A DNA stretch of 64,000 bases, from NCBI RefSeq assembly GCF_014648875.1, contig NZ_BMRY01000016.1:1-64000 (forward strand), written 5' to 3'. Positions 36,406 through 45,023 of the stretch are shown in pieces. A model generated the notes under the pieces. That model was given only the letters and a program-made list of their open reading frames with translations, was not told where the DNA came from and did not search any database. A program made the translations under genes and the position numbers. This DNA is from Streptomyces parvus (GTDB lineage Bacteria; Actinomycetota; Actinomycetes; Streptomycetales; Streptomycetaceae). How positions within the stretch are numbered: the first letter of the stretch is position 1; the number at the start of each line of letters is the position of its first letter.

Positions 36406-38097
36406 TCAATCCGACGGGCGTACGGGCGGGAATGCGGCGGTCTCCGTGCGGTGGACGACCGGGGTGCGGTCGGGCGCGATGCGGACGACCAGGTGGTGGC
36501 GGCCGTGGGCGTCGTCGCGGTCGGGCCGGTCCTCGCGCCAGTGGCAGCCGCGGGTCTCCTCGCGGTCCCCGGCGGCGGCGACCAGGACCCGGGAGACCAG
36601 GAGCAGGTTGGTGACCTCCCAGGCGTCGACCCCGGGGACGACCGCCTTGGCTCCGTCCGTCTCCGCGTCGGCGGCGGCCTCCCGGTGGAGGGCCTCCAGC
36701 TCCTCGGCCGCGGTGGCCAGGGAGTCGGCGGAGCGCAGGACTCCGGCGCCCCGGGTCATCGTGCGCTGGATCGCCGTACGGGCCTCGGGGGCCAGCAGCG
36801 GGACGAGGTCGTCCGCGTCGCGGGAGGCCTCGGCCGGTTCGGTGCGGGGCGGGCGGACCTCGGCGATGTCGGCGGCGATGCGCTCGGCGAAGACCAGGCC
36901 CTCGAGGAGGGAGTTGGACGCGAGCCGGTTGGCCCCGTGCACTCCGGTGCAGGCGACCTCGCCGCAGGCGTACAGGCCGGGGACGGTCGTGCGGCCCCGC
37001 AGGTCGGTGCGGACGCCGCCGGAGGCGTAGTGCGCGGCCGGGGCGACCGGGATCGGCTCGGTCACCGGGTCGATGCCGTGCGACCGGCAGGCGGCCAGGA
37101 TGGTGGGGAAGCGCTGCTCCCACATGGCCGCCCCGAAGTGCCGGGCGTCCAGATACATGTGCTCGGTGCCCTTTTCGTGCATCCGGCGCGTGATGCCCTT
37201 GGCGACGATGTCGCGCGGCGCCAGCTCGGCCAGTTCGTGCTGTCCGAGCATGAAGCGGACGCCGTCGGCGTCGACGAGATGCGCGCCCTCGCCCCGTACG
37301 GCTTCGGAGACCAGCGGCTGCTGGCCCTCGGAGTCCGCGCCGAGGAACAGGACCGTGGGGTGGAACTGGACGAACTCCAGGTCGGAGACCTCCGCCCCGG
37401 CGCGCAGGGCGAGCGCGACGCCGTCGCCGGTGGAGACCGACGGGTTGGTGGTGGCGGAGAAGACCTGGCCCATGCCGCCGGTGGCGAGAACCACCGAGGG
37501 GGCCCGGACCGCGCCGACGCCGTCGTGCTGCCCCTCGCCCATGACGTGCAGCGAGACACCCGCCGTACGGCCTTCGGCGTCCGTGAGCAGGTCCAGGACG
37601 AGGGCGTTCTCGATGGTGTGCAGGGCGGCTTCACGGACCGCCTCGACCAGGGCACGGGAGATCTCCGCTCCGGTGGCGTCGCCGCCCGCGTGGGCGATGC
37701 GGCGGCGGTGGTGGCCGCCCTCGCGGGTGAGCGCGATGTCGCCGCTGTCCGTGGTGTCGAAGTGGGCGCCGGTGGTGATCAGCCGGCGTACGGCGTCGGG
37801 GCCCTCGGTGACCAGGGTGCGCACGGCCTCCTCGTCGCAGAGGCCCGCGCCCGCGACGAGGGTGTCGTCGAGGTGCTGCTCGGGGGTGTCGCCCTCGCCG
37901 AGCGCCGCGGCGATGCCGCCCTGGGCCCAGCGGGTCGAGCCGGCCTCCAGCCGGGCCTTGGTGACGACGACGGTGTCCAGGCCGGCGGCCGCGCACCGCA
38001 GGGCGGCGGTGAGCCCGGCGACGCCGGAGCCGACCACCACGACGTCCGCGTCGATGGCCCAGCCGGGGGCGGGGGCGGTCAGCCGTATTCCGGTCAC
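36406..38097 (-). CDS. nadB: L-aspartate oxidase
   Basis: The 563-residue FAD enzyme oxidises aspartate to iminoaspartate for NAD synthesis. It has the dinucleotide site DVVVVGSGVAGLTAAL, the ARWAQGGIAAAL-type motif (TRWAQGGIAAALGEGD), the active-site HPTVLF and the LASNSLLEGLVFAERIA motif. The start GTG overlaps the panC stop by 4 nt (GTGA), so it is coupled to panC. nadA is not in the window. Confidence 0.95.
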   Translation of the reverse strand: MTGIRLTAPAPGWAIDADVVVVGSGVAGLTAALRCAAAGLDTVVVTKARLEAGSTRWAQGGIAAALGEGDTPEQHLDDTLVAGAGLCDEEAVRTLVTEGPDAVRRLITTGAHFDTTDSGDIALTREGGHHRRRIAHAGGDATGAEISRALVEAVREAALHTIENALVLDLLTDAEGRTAGVSLHVMGEGQHDGVGAVRAPSVVLATGGMGQVFSATTNPSVSTGDGVALALRAGAEVSDLEFVQFHPTVLFLGADSEGQQPLVSEAVRGEGAHLVDADGVRFMLGQHELAELAPRDIVAKGITRRMHEKGTEHMYLDARHFGAAMWEQRFPTILAACRSHGIDPVTEPIPVAPAAHYASGGVRTDLRGRTTVPGLYACGEVACTGVHGANRLASNSLLEGLVFAERIAADIAEVRPPRTEPAEASRDADDLVPLLAPEARTAIQRTMTRGAGVLRSADSLATAAEELEALHREAAADAETDGAKAVVPGVDAWEVTNLLLVSRVLVAAAGDREETRGCHWREDRPDRDDAHGRHHLVVRIAPDRTPVVHRTETAAFPPVRPSD

Positions 38098-39113
38098 GTC
38101 AGGGCTCCGAAGGTGAGGGGGATGTTGTCGATGAGGCGGGTGTTCCCGACCCGGGCCGCGACGGCGAGGATCGCCTCACCGCTCTCGCGGTCGTCCGGGA
38201 TCTCGGTGAAGTCCGCCGGGTCCACCAGGGCCAGATAGTCAAGGACGAGCGGAACCCGGTCGCGGGCGGCGGCGTCGTCCAGGATCGTCCGGGCGGCGGC
38301 GCGGACGGCGGCGGGCGCCCCGCCCGGCCGGACCAGCGCCACGGCCTGGGCGTCGGCGGCGGCCCGGGCCTCGCCGAGCTTGTTGAGCCCGGCGGCCCGG
38401 TCACCGCCGGGCGCGGTGGCCTTGGCCCGCTCGTGCAGGGCCTGCTGGGCGGCGAGCCGGTCCTGGGCGGCGAACAGCGCGCGGGGCAGGGCGAGGGCGG
38501 TGTGCCGCTCCTGCGGGGAGAGGAACCGGTTGCGGCTGGAGAGCGCGAGGCCGTCCTCGTCCCGCACGGTGGGGACGCCGGTGATCCGGACGCCGAAGTT
38601 CAGATCCCGGACCATGCGGCGGATCAGGGCGAGCTGCTGGGCGTCCTTCTGCCCGTAGAGCGCCTCGTCGGGGCGGGTGAGGTGGAGGAGCTTGGCGACG
38701 ACGGTGAGCATCCCGTCGAAGTGGCCGGGGCGGGACGCGCCTTCGAGGCGCTCGCCCATGGGGCCCGCGGTGATCCGGACCTGGGGCTCGCCGCCCGGAT
38801 AGACCTCGTCGACACCGGGGGCGAAGACCGCGTCGGCGCCCGCGGCGGCGGCGGTCTCCAGGTCGGCGTCCAGGGTGCGCGGATAGCGGTCCAGGTCGGC
38901 GGCCTCGCCGAACTGGAGCGGGTTCACGAAGACCGTGACCACGACCTGCCCGTCGGGGCCTGCCGCATCCCGGGCCGCGCGGATCAGGGTTGCGTGGCCG
39001 TCGTGCAGGGCGCCCATCGTCATGACGACGGCCCGCTCGGCCCCGGCGGGGCGGGGCAGCGCGTCCAGTTCGGCGGCGGTGCGCAGGAGGGTGGTCCGCA
39101 GCGTGCGCGTCAT
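38094..39113 (-). CDS. panC: pantoate-beta-alanine ligase
   Basis: The 339-residue product joins pantoate to beta-alanine with ATP. Motifs: VVMTMGALHDGHATLIRAA (HIGH-like), VTVFVNPLQFGEAADLDRYPR, LYGQKDAQQLALIRRMV and SSRNRFLSPQER. The length is somewhat over the usual 280 because of insertions near residues 225-250. It overlaps nadB and the upstream DUF2520 gene by 4 nt each. Confidence 0.96.
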   Translation of the reverse strand: MTRTLRTTLLRTAAELDALPRPAGAERAVVMTMGALHDGHATLIRAARDAAGPDGQVVVTVFVNPLQFGEAADLDRYPRTLDADLETAAAAGADAVFAPGVDEVYPGGEPQVRITAGPMGERLEGASRPGHFDGMLTVVAKLLHLTRPDEALYGQKDAQQLALIRRMVRDLNFGVRITGVPTVRDEDGLALSSRNRFLSPQERHTALALPRALFAAQDRLAAQQALHERAKATAPGGDRAAGLNKLGEARAAADAQAVALVRPGGAPAAVRAAARTILDDAAARDRVPLVLDYLALVDPADFTEIPDDRESGEAILAVAARVGNTRLIDNIPLTFGALT

Positions 39114-40060
39114 CGGGTCTCCCCCGGTCCGGGGCCGCCGGGGCGGCGCTCCTGGTCGGCCAGGACGACGAGGAGGTCCTCGGCCAGCTCGGCCTTGAGC
39201 AGGCCGTGGGCGAGCGCCCGGTCGGCCGTGGTGCGGGCCATCGCGACATATCCGGCCACGGCCTGCGGGGCGTGGGCGCGCAGCTCACCGATGTGGGCGG
39301 CGACCGTGCCCGCGTCCCCGCGGGCGACCGGGCCGGTCAGCGCGGCGTCGCCGGAACGCAGGGCGTTGTCCAGGGCGGCGCCGAGCAGCGGGCCGAGCAT
39401 CCGGTCGGGGGCGGCGACCCCGGCCTTGGTCAGCAGCTCCATCGACTGGGCGACCAGGGTGACCAGGTGGTTCGCGCCCAGCGCGAGGGCCGCGTGGTAG
39501 AGCGGGCGTGCCTCCTCGGCGATCCACTCGGGCTCGCCGCCCATCTCGATGACGAGGGCCTCGGCCGCGAGCCGCAGCTCCTCGGGGGCGGTGACGCCGA
39601 AGGAGCAGCCCGCGAGCCGCTGGACGTCGACGGCGGTGCCGGTGAACGTCATCGCGGGGTGCAGCGCGAGCGGCAGCGCCCCGGCCCGCAGCGCGGGGTC
39701 CAGCACGCGTGCCCCGTACCGACCGGAGGTGTGGACGAGGAGCTGGCCCGGCCGTACGGCGCCGGTCTCGACGAGGCCCTCGACCAGCGTCGGCAGCACG
39801 TCGTCGGGGACGGTCAGGAGCACCAGCTCGGCGCGGGCCAGCACCTCGGCGGGCTCCACCAGGGGCACGTCGGGGAGCAGCGCCGCGGCGCGGCGGCGGG
39901 AGGCGTCGGAGACGCCGGACACGGCGACCGGGCGGTGCCCGGCGAGCTGGAGCGACGCGGCGAGGGCGGGTCCGACCCGGCCCGCGCCGACGACGCCGAC
40001 CGTGAGACGGGCGGGGCGGTCCCTCGCGTCGAGGGGTTCCTTCGAAACTGATGCGTTCAC
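39110..40060 (-). CDS. Rossmann/DUF2520 oxidoreductase-like protein
   Basis: The 316-residue product has an N-terminal NAD(P) site (LTVGVVGAGRVGPALAASL) and a C-terminal DUF2520 helical domain (LALHPAMTFTG, GANHLVTLVAQSMELL, SGDAALTGPVARGD). The layout resembles 6-phosphogluconate/ketopantoate-reductase-type enzymes. The gene sits directly before panC and overlaps it by 4 nt, as in M. tuberculosis (Rv3603c-panC). It may supply the ketopantoate reductase step; this is inference. The start is GTG 40060. Confidence 0.85.
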   Translation of the reverse strand: MNASVSKEPLDARDRPARLTVGVVGAGRVGPALAASLQLAGHRPVAVSGVSDASRRRAAALLPDVPLVEPAEVLARAELVLLTVPDDVLPTLVEGLVETGAVRPGQLLVHTSGRYGARVLDPALRAGALPLALHPAMTFTGTAVDVQRLAGCSFGVTAPEELRLAAEALVIEMGGEPEWIAEEARPLYHAALALGANHLVTLVAQSMELLTKAGVAAPDRMLGPLLGAALDNALRSGDAALTGPVARGDAGTVAAHIGELRAHAPQAVAGYVAMARTTADRALAHGLLKAELAEDLLVVLADQERRPGGPGPGETR

Positions 40061-40240
40061 GCGGCGATGGCCTTCCGTTCCAGTCCGCGGGGGGTACCGG
40101 ACGACTTCTCTGCATGCTACGCCAGCGTTTCGGGGAAGCCCCGCCCCTACCCACAGCCTGTGGATAACTTTCCGGGCGGGATGGGACGCGGCACGGAATA
40201 CCGCGAGCGCGCCGTCTGAGGTCCGGGTGATGATCGTCCC

Positions 40241-41404
40241 ATGGCGACCATGGATGAGCAGGAGCAGCGGCGGCGCAGGCTGACCGCGTGGCGGGGTGCG
40301 CGACGGGTGCTGGCCCGGGTGGGCGCGGACGCCACGCTGGGCGAACGGCTGGCGGCACTGGCCGCCGACGCCCCGTCCGTACACGATCCGGACGACTGCA
40401 CCGATGTGTACGGCGGCGGGGTCGTCGCCGATCTGGAGCGGCGGACGGCCCGTCTGCTGGGGATGGAGGCGGCGGCGTTCTTCCCGACCGGGACGATGGC
40501 CCAGCAGGTGGCGCTGCGGTGCTGGGCGGGCCGTACGGGCAACGCGACGGTGGCGCTGCATCCGCTGTCCCACCCGGAGGTGCACGAGGGCGGGGCGCTG
40601 GGCGCGGTGAGCGGGCTGCGCACGGTGCATCCGACGTCGGGGCCGAGGCTGCCGGACGCGGAGGAGATCCGGGAGTTCCCCGAGCCGTTCGGCACGCTGA
40701 TGCTGGAGCTGCCGTTGCGGGACGCCGGGTTCGTCCTGCCGTCCTGGGAGGAGCTGACGGCGGTGGTGGACGCGGCCCGGGAACGGGACGCGGTGGTCCA
40801 CTTCGACGGGGCGCGGCTGTGGGAGTGCGGTCCGCACTTCGGGCGCGCGCTGCCGGAGATCGCGGGTCTCGCGGACAGCGTGTACGTGTCCTTCTACAAG
40901 TCGCTGGACGGGCTGTCCGGGGCTGTGCTCGCGGGGCCTTCGACGCTGGTGGAGGAGGCGCGGGTGTGGCGTCACCGGTACGGGGGCCAGCTCTTCCAGC
41001 AGTTCCCGGCGGCGCTGTCCGCGCTGGTCGGCCTGGAGCGGGAGCTGCCGCGGCTGCCGTCGTACGTGGCCCACGCGAAGGTGGTGGCCGGGGCGCTGGC
41101 GGAGGGGTTCGCGGCGGCGGGGGTGCCGTGGTTCCGGGTCCATCCGGAGCCGCCGCACACGCATCAGTTCCAGGTGTGGCTGCCGTACGGGACGGAGGTG
41201 CTGGACGAGGCGTCGGTGCGGCAGGCGGAGCAGACGGGGGTGGCCCTGTTCCGGCGCTGGTTCGCGGGGACGGGCGGGGCGGGGCTGCCGCCGGGTGTGT
41301 CGTTCACCGAGGTGACGGTGGGGGGTGCGGGGCTGGAGTGGTCGGCGGGGGATGTGCGGGATGCGGTGGCGGGGTTCGTGGGGGTTGTGCGGGGGCTCTC
41401 CTAG
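40241..41404 (+). CDS. threonine aldolase-like PLP enzyme
   Basis: The 387-residue product belongs to the fold-type I beta-eliminating lyase/threonine aldolase family. The PLP lysine lies in YVSFYKSLDGLSGAVLAGP, the cofactor Asp in VVHFDGARLWE, and the N-terminal phosphate site in FFPTGTMAQQVAL. It may split threonine or related beta-hydroxy amino acids into glycine and an aldehyde. Several residues usually conserved in LtaE are replaced, so the substrate is open. Confidence 0.85.
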   Translation: MATMDEQEQRRRRLTAWRGARRVLARVGADATLGERLAALAADAPSVHDPDDCTDVYGGGVVADLERRTARLLGMEAAAFFPTGTMAQQVALRCWAGRTGNATVALHPLSHPEVHEGGALGAVSGLRTVHPTSGPRLPDAEEIREFPEPFGTLMLELPLRDAGFVLPSWEELTAVVDAARERDAVVHFDGARLWECGPHFGRALPEIAGLADSVYVSFYKSLDGLSGAVLAGPSTLVEEARVWRHRYGGQLFQQFPAALSALVGLERELPRLPSYVAHAKVVAGALAEGFAAAGVPWFRVHPEPPHTHQFQVWLPYGTEVLDEASVRQAEQTGVALFRRWFAGTGGAGLPPGVSFTEVTVGGAGLEWSAGDVRDAVAGFVGVVRGLS

Positions 41405-41488
41405 AGCCGGGGGCTCGCGTAGAGCCGGGGGCTGCCCTGGGGCGGGGGCCTCTTCGGTGCCGGGTCCCCGGGCCTCTGGGTTCCGACC

Positions 41489-41719
41489 TCAAGCGCCGGA
41501 CGGGCTGGAAATGTCCGGGCCCCCGTCCAGTGGCCCGGAACCCGGGCCCGGGGTTCCGTCCTCGAACGCCGGACGGGCTGGGTGGGGCGGGTGCGTCAGC
41601 CAGTGTCTGTACAGGTCGCGCAGGACCGCGCGGTCGTGGCGGCCCGGGGGTGGCGGCGCGGGCTCCGAGAGCTGGGCCGCGCGGTAGGTGTCGAACATGT
41701 GCTGCTGGATGGCGTCCAT
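41489..41719 (-). CDS. small conserved-type protein, C-terminus formed by a genomic repeat
   Basis: The 76-residue product begins with MDAIQQHMFDTYRAAQ, a helix I recall from small Streptomyces proteins of unknown function. From about residue 47 the sequence (PARPAFEDGTPGPG) is the translation of the genomic CGTCCGGCGTTCGAGGACGGA-type repeat at 41552-41580. The stop lies near a second repeat copy (41480-41507). The original C-terminus has therefore been replaced or extended by repeat DNA. Confidence 0.65.
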   Translation of the reverse strand: MDAIQQHMFDTYRAAQLSEPAPPPPGRHDRAVLRDLYRHWLTHPPHPARPAFEDGTPGPGSGPLDGGPDISSPSGA

Positions 41720-41758
41720 GCTTTTCAGCCTGCGCGGCTCGTGGCGGGCCCGCGCGTT

Positions 41759-41779
41759 GATTGACGGCCCCCGTCAATC
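41759..41779. promoter_or_regulatory. perfect 9-bp palindrome, ArsR-type operator candidate
   Basis: GATTGACGG-CCC-CCGTCAATC (arms 41759-41767 and 41771-41779) lies between the divergent small gene and the ArsR gene, 45 bp upstream of the latter's start. It contains TTGACG, which may be a -35 element in either direction. Self-repression by the ArsR protein is likely. Confidence 0.6.
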
Positions 41780-41823
41780 GGAACGTCGGCCCGGGCCCGT
41801 ACCCCCACTATGGAGGGGTGAGC

Positions 41824-42936
41824 GTGCACATAGACATCGCGGGACTCCCCGCCGACCGCGTCGTTTTCGCGACCTCGCCCCTGGCCGAGCTGGGCCTCGC
41901 CCTGCACGCCCTCTCCGAGCCCGGCCACCATCCGGGGCTGCACGGCTGGACCACCGCGACCGCGGCGGCCCTGGAGCCCGACCTCGCGGACCGGCTGCTG
42001 GAGGCGGAGTTCCTCTGGCGGAACACCTTCGCCGACATCTTCCTGCCGTTCTCCGGGATCCGCGGCGGCGACGGCAGGACCGGGGCGACGCTCGCGGAGG
42101 ACCTGGACATCCTGGACCGGCTCGACGACGAGCGGTTCGTCGCCGCGGCCACGGAGTTCACCTGCTCCAGCCTGTACGGGAGCGACGCCCCGTCCCCGCT
42201 GACGGACCCGGCCATGCGGGCCCGGGCCCTGGACATGGCGACGGCACGCGGCCCGCGCCAGGTGGAGTTCACCAAGCGGCTGCTGGCCGACCCCGTCTCC
42301 GTACGCGGATGGATCAGGCGGCTCCTGGAGGACTGCGACCAGGCGTTCTTCGCCGACACCTGGCGGCGGGTCTCCGTCCAGCTGGTCGCCGACGCCCGGC
42401 ACAAGACGGAGCTGCTGCGCCGCAAGGGGCTGGCCGAAGCGGTCGGGGCGGTCTCCTCGGCCCTGACCCTGGACGAGGAGAGGGAGCGGATCACCGTCGA
42501 CAAGCTGACCGAGGGCCGGACCACCGCCGTCGCCCCGGAGGTCGGCCTCGGGATCACCCTCGTCCCCACCAGCTTCGGCTGGCCTCATCTGACCGTGCTG
42601 CACGCCCACCACTGGCGCCCGGTGATCCACTACCCGGTCCGGCTGCCCGACCTGCCGACGCCCGCCTCCGTGGAGCAGCTCCAGCGCCGGATGGAGGCCC
42701 TGGCCCACCCCATGCGGATGCGGCTGTGCCGCAACCTCGCCCGCTCCCCGTACACCACGGGGGAACTGGCCGAATCGCACAGCATCACCGCGCCCGAGGT
42801 CTCCCGCCATCTCTCGGTGCTCAAGAAGGCGGGCCTGGTCACCACGCGCCGCCGGGGCCGCTACGTCCTGCACCAGCTGGACCTGACGGTCGTCGCCCGG
42901 CTCGGCAGCGACTTCCTGGAGGGCGTCCTGCGCTGA
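41824..42936 (+). CDS. ArsR-family regulator with DUF5937-like N-terminal domain
   Basis: The 370-residue product has a large N-terminal domain (about residues 1-280) of the DUF5937 type and a C-terminal ArsR winged helix (RRMEALAHPMRMRLCRNLARS, TTGELAESHSITAPEVSRHLSVLKKAGLV, given in parts). No metal-binding CxC is seen. GTG 41824 is chosen because GGAGG ends 7 nt upstream; GTG 41818 is possible. It may respond to a small molecule through the N-terminal domain. Confidence 0.85.
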   Translation: MHIDIAGLPADRVVFATSPLAELGLALHALSEPGHHPGLHGWTTATAAALEPDLADRLLEAEFLWRNTFADIFLPFSGIRGGDGRTGATLAEDLDILDRLDDERFVAAATEFTCSSLYGSDAPSPLTDPAMRARALDMATARGPRQVEFTKRLLADPVSVRGWIRRLLEDCDQAFFADTWRRVSVQLVADARHKTELLRRKGLAEAVGAVSSALTLDEERERITVDKLTEGRTTAVAPEVGLGITLVPTSFGWPHLTVLHAHHWRPVIHYPVRLPDLPTPASVEQLQRRMEALAHPMRMRLCRNLARSPYTTGELAESHSITAPEVSRHLSVLKKAGLVTTRRRGRYVLHQLDLTVVARLGSDFLEGVLR

Positions 42937-42961
42937 GCCGTCGCCCGCGCCCCGGGCTTCT

Positions 42962-43642
42962 TCAGCCCGCGCCGCCGCCGGCCCTGACCAGGCCGGTCTC
43001 GTAGGCGAGGACGACGACCTGGACCCGGTCGCGGAGGTTCAGCTTGGTGAGGATGCGGCCGACGTGCGTCTTGACCGTGGCCTCGGAGAGTACGAGCCGG
43101 GCCGCGATCTCCCCGTTGGACAGGCCCTGGGCGACCAGGAGCATGACTTCCCGTTCGCGTTCGGTGAGCTTGCCGACGTGCTTGTTCTTCGGCTCCTTCT
43201 CACCGCTGGGCAGCATCGGCGAGAAGCGGTCGAGCAGCCGGCGGGTGGTGGACGGGGCGACGACCGCGTCGCCGCTGTGCACCGAACGGATCGCGGCGAG
43301 CAGCTCGGCGGGCGGCACGTCCTTGAGCATGAAGCCGCTGGCCCCCGCCTTCAGCCCGGAGAAGGCGTACTCGTCGAGGTCGAAGGTGGTCAGGATGAGC
43401 ACCTTCGGCGGGTTCTGCTGCGCGCAGATCCGGCGGGTCGCCTCGACGCCGTCCAGCCGGGGCATGCGGACGTCCATCAGGACCACGTCGACGGCGGTGG
43501 ACCGCAGCATCTCGATCGCCTCCGCCCCGTCCCCGGCCTCGGCGACGACCTCCATGTCGGGCTGGGCGGCGAGCACCATCCGGAAACCGGTCCGCAGCAG
43601 CACCTGGTCGTCGACGAGCATCACGCGGATGGCCATGGTCAT
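42962..43642 (-). CDS. NarL/FixJ-type response regulator
   Basis: The 226-residue product has a receiver domain (acidic pair in VMLVDDQVLLR, phospho-Asp in VVLMDVRMPRLDG, Lys in GFMLKDVPP) and a LuxR helix-turn-helix (LTEREREVMLLVAQGLSNGEIAARL, TVKTHVGRILTKL). It works with the kinase encoded next to it. The insert PSGEKEPKNKHVG before the HTH is a little long. Confidence 0.94.
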   Translation of the reverse strand: MTMAIRVMLVDDQVLLRTGFRMVLAAQPDMEVVAEAGDGAEAIEMLRSTAVDVVLMDVRMPRLDGVEATRRICAQQNPPKVLILTTFDLDEYAFSGLKAGASGFMLKDVPPAELLAAIRSVHSGDAVVAPSTTRRLLDRFSPMLPSGEKEPKNKHVGKLTEREREVMLLVAQGLSNGEIAARLVLSEATVKTHVGRILTKLNLRDRVQVVVLAYETGLVRAGGGAG

Positions 43643-43724
43643 GAGGATCGCGTCCTGTCCTGGGGGGGGGTCGGTTTCCTGGGAAACGGTCGTGGTCGGA
43701 GTGGCCGAGGAGGGCGTGGCCCGG

Positions 43725-44927
43725 TCAGCCCGGGGGTTTCAGCGGCAGCAGGGCGCTGATCCGGAATCCGCCGCCGGGGCGGGGCCCCGCGTCCAGGGTG
43801 CCTCCCACCATGCCGACCCGCTCCCGCATCCCGATCATCCCGTGCCCGGCGCCGTCCGCGCCGCCGTCCTCGTACAGCTCGTGCGCCGCGCCCCGGCCGT
43901 CGTCCTCGATCAGCAGCCCGAGGCCGTCGTCGAAGTAGACCAGCCGGACGCTGGCCCCGGCGTCGGGCCCGCCGTGCTTGCGGGTGTTGGTCAGGGCTTC
44001 CTGCACCACCCGGTACGCGGTCAGCTCCACGCCGCTGGGCAGCGGGCGCGGGGTGCCCTCGACCTTGAAGTCGACCTCCAGGCCGGTCTGCCGCACCTGC
44101 GCGACCAGGTCCTCGATCTGTTCGACGTCGGGCTGGGGAACGTACTCCCCGCTCTCCGGGGCGTCACCGGTCCGCAGCACGCCGAGCAGCCGCCGCATCT
44201 CCGCGAGCGCCTGGCGGCCGGTGCCGGAGATGGTCTCCAGGGCCTGCTTGGCCTGGTCGGGGGCCGCGTCCATGACATAGGCGGCACCGTCGGCCTGGAC
44301 GACCATCACCGACACGTTGTGCGCGACGACGTCGTGCAGCTCGCGGGCGATCCGGGCCCGCTCGGCGGCGACGGCGACCTTGGACTGCGCCTCGCGTTCC
44401 CGCTCCAGGCGGGCGGCACGCTCCTCCAGCTGGTCGAAGTAGGCGCGCCGGGTCCGCAGCGAGTCCCCGAGCACCCAGGCCAGCACGAACGGCACGGTCA
44501 TGATGACCGTCACGAAGATCACCTGGGCCCAGGATCCGCCGGGCTCGGCCTCCCACCGCAGCTGTGACAGGGCCGCCGCGCTCAGACTGCAGATCAGAGC
44601 GAGCCGGGAGGCCCAGCGCTCCCCGACCGTGGCCACCGTGTAGGTGATCACCAGCATCGCGAAGTTCCCGACGCCCGGCCGGACGTCGAACACCAGCTGG
44701 ACGACGCCCACCAGGATGGCGAGCAGCAGCATCTTCTCGGGGGCCCTGCGGCGCAGCGCCACGACGGTGGAGAACCCCAGCGCGACCGGGACCGCGACGA
44801 TCTCCTCGCGTCCGGCGTCGTACATGCCCGAGACCATCGACATGCCGGAGAGCCCGAGGAGGAAGACGGCCCAGAAGACGTCGACGCCCGTCGGGTGTCT
44901 GCGGATGAAGTCGTAGAGGCGCTGCAC
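43725..44927 (-). CDS. NarL-partner sensor histidine kinase
   Basis: The 400-residue product has five or six N-terminal membrane helices (about residues 13-160), a coiled coil, the HisKA_3 box ERARIARELHDVVAHNVSVMVVQ with the phospho-His, and an ATPase domain with LVYFDDGLGLLIEDDGRG and GMRERVGMVGGTL. There is no large external domain, so it senses within or at the membrane. GTG 44927 lies 7 nt after TACGCT (leaderless). It precedes its response regulator by 82 bp. Confidence 0.92.
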   Translation of the reverse strand: MQRLYDFIRRHPTGVDVFWAVFLLGLSGMSMVSGMYDAGREEIVAVPVALGFSTVVALRRRAPEKMLLLAILVGVVQLVFDVRPGVGNFAMLVITYTVATVGERWASRLALICSLSAAALSQLRWEAEPGGSWAQVIFVTVIMTVPFVLAWVLGDSLRTRRAYFDQLEERAARLEREREAQSKVAVAAERARIARELHDVVAHNVSVMVVQADGAAYVMDAAPDQAKQALETISGTGRQALAEMRRLLGVLRTGDAPESGEYVPQPDVEQIEDLVAQVRQTGLEVDFKVEGTPRPLPSGVELTAYRVVQEALTNTRKHGGPDAGASVRLVYFDDGLGLLIEDDGRGAAHELYEDGGADGAGHGMIGMRERVGMVGGTLDAGPRPGGGFRISALLPLKPPG

Positions 44928-45023
44928 GTGACTAAGCGTAGGGACAGGCGATAGGTGCCCGGGTCAACCGGAGGGTCGATCCGGGTCCTGGGACCGTACT
45001 CCCCAAGGTGGAGACTTGCCTAC

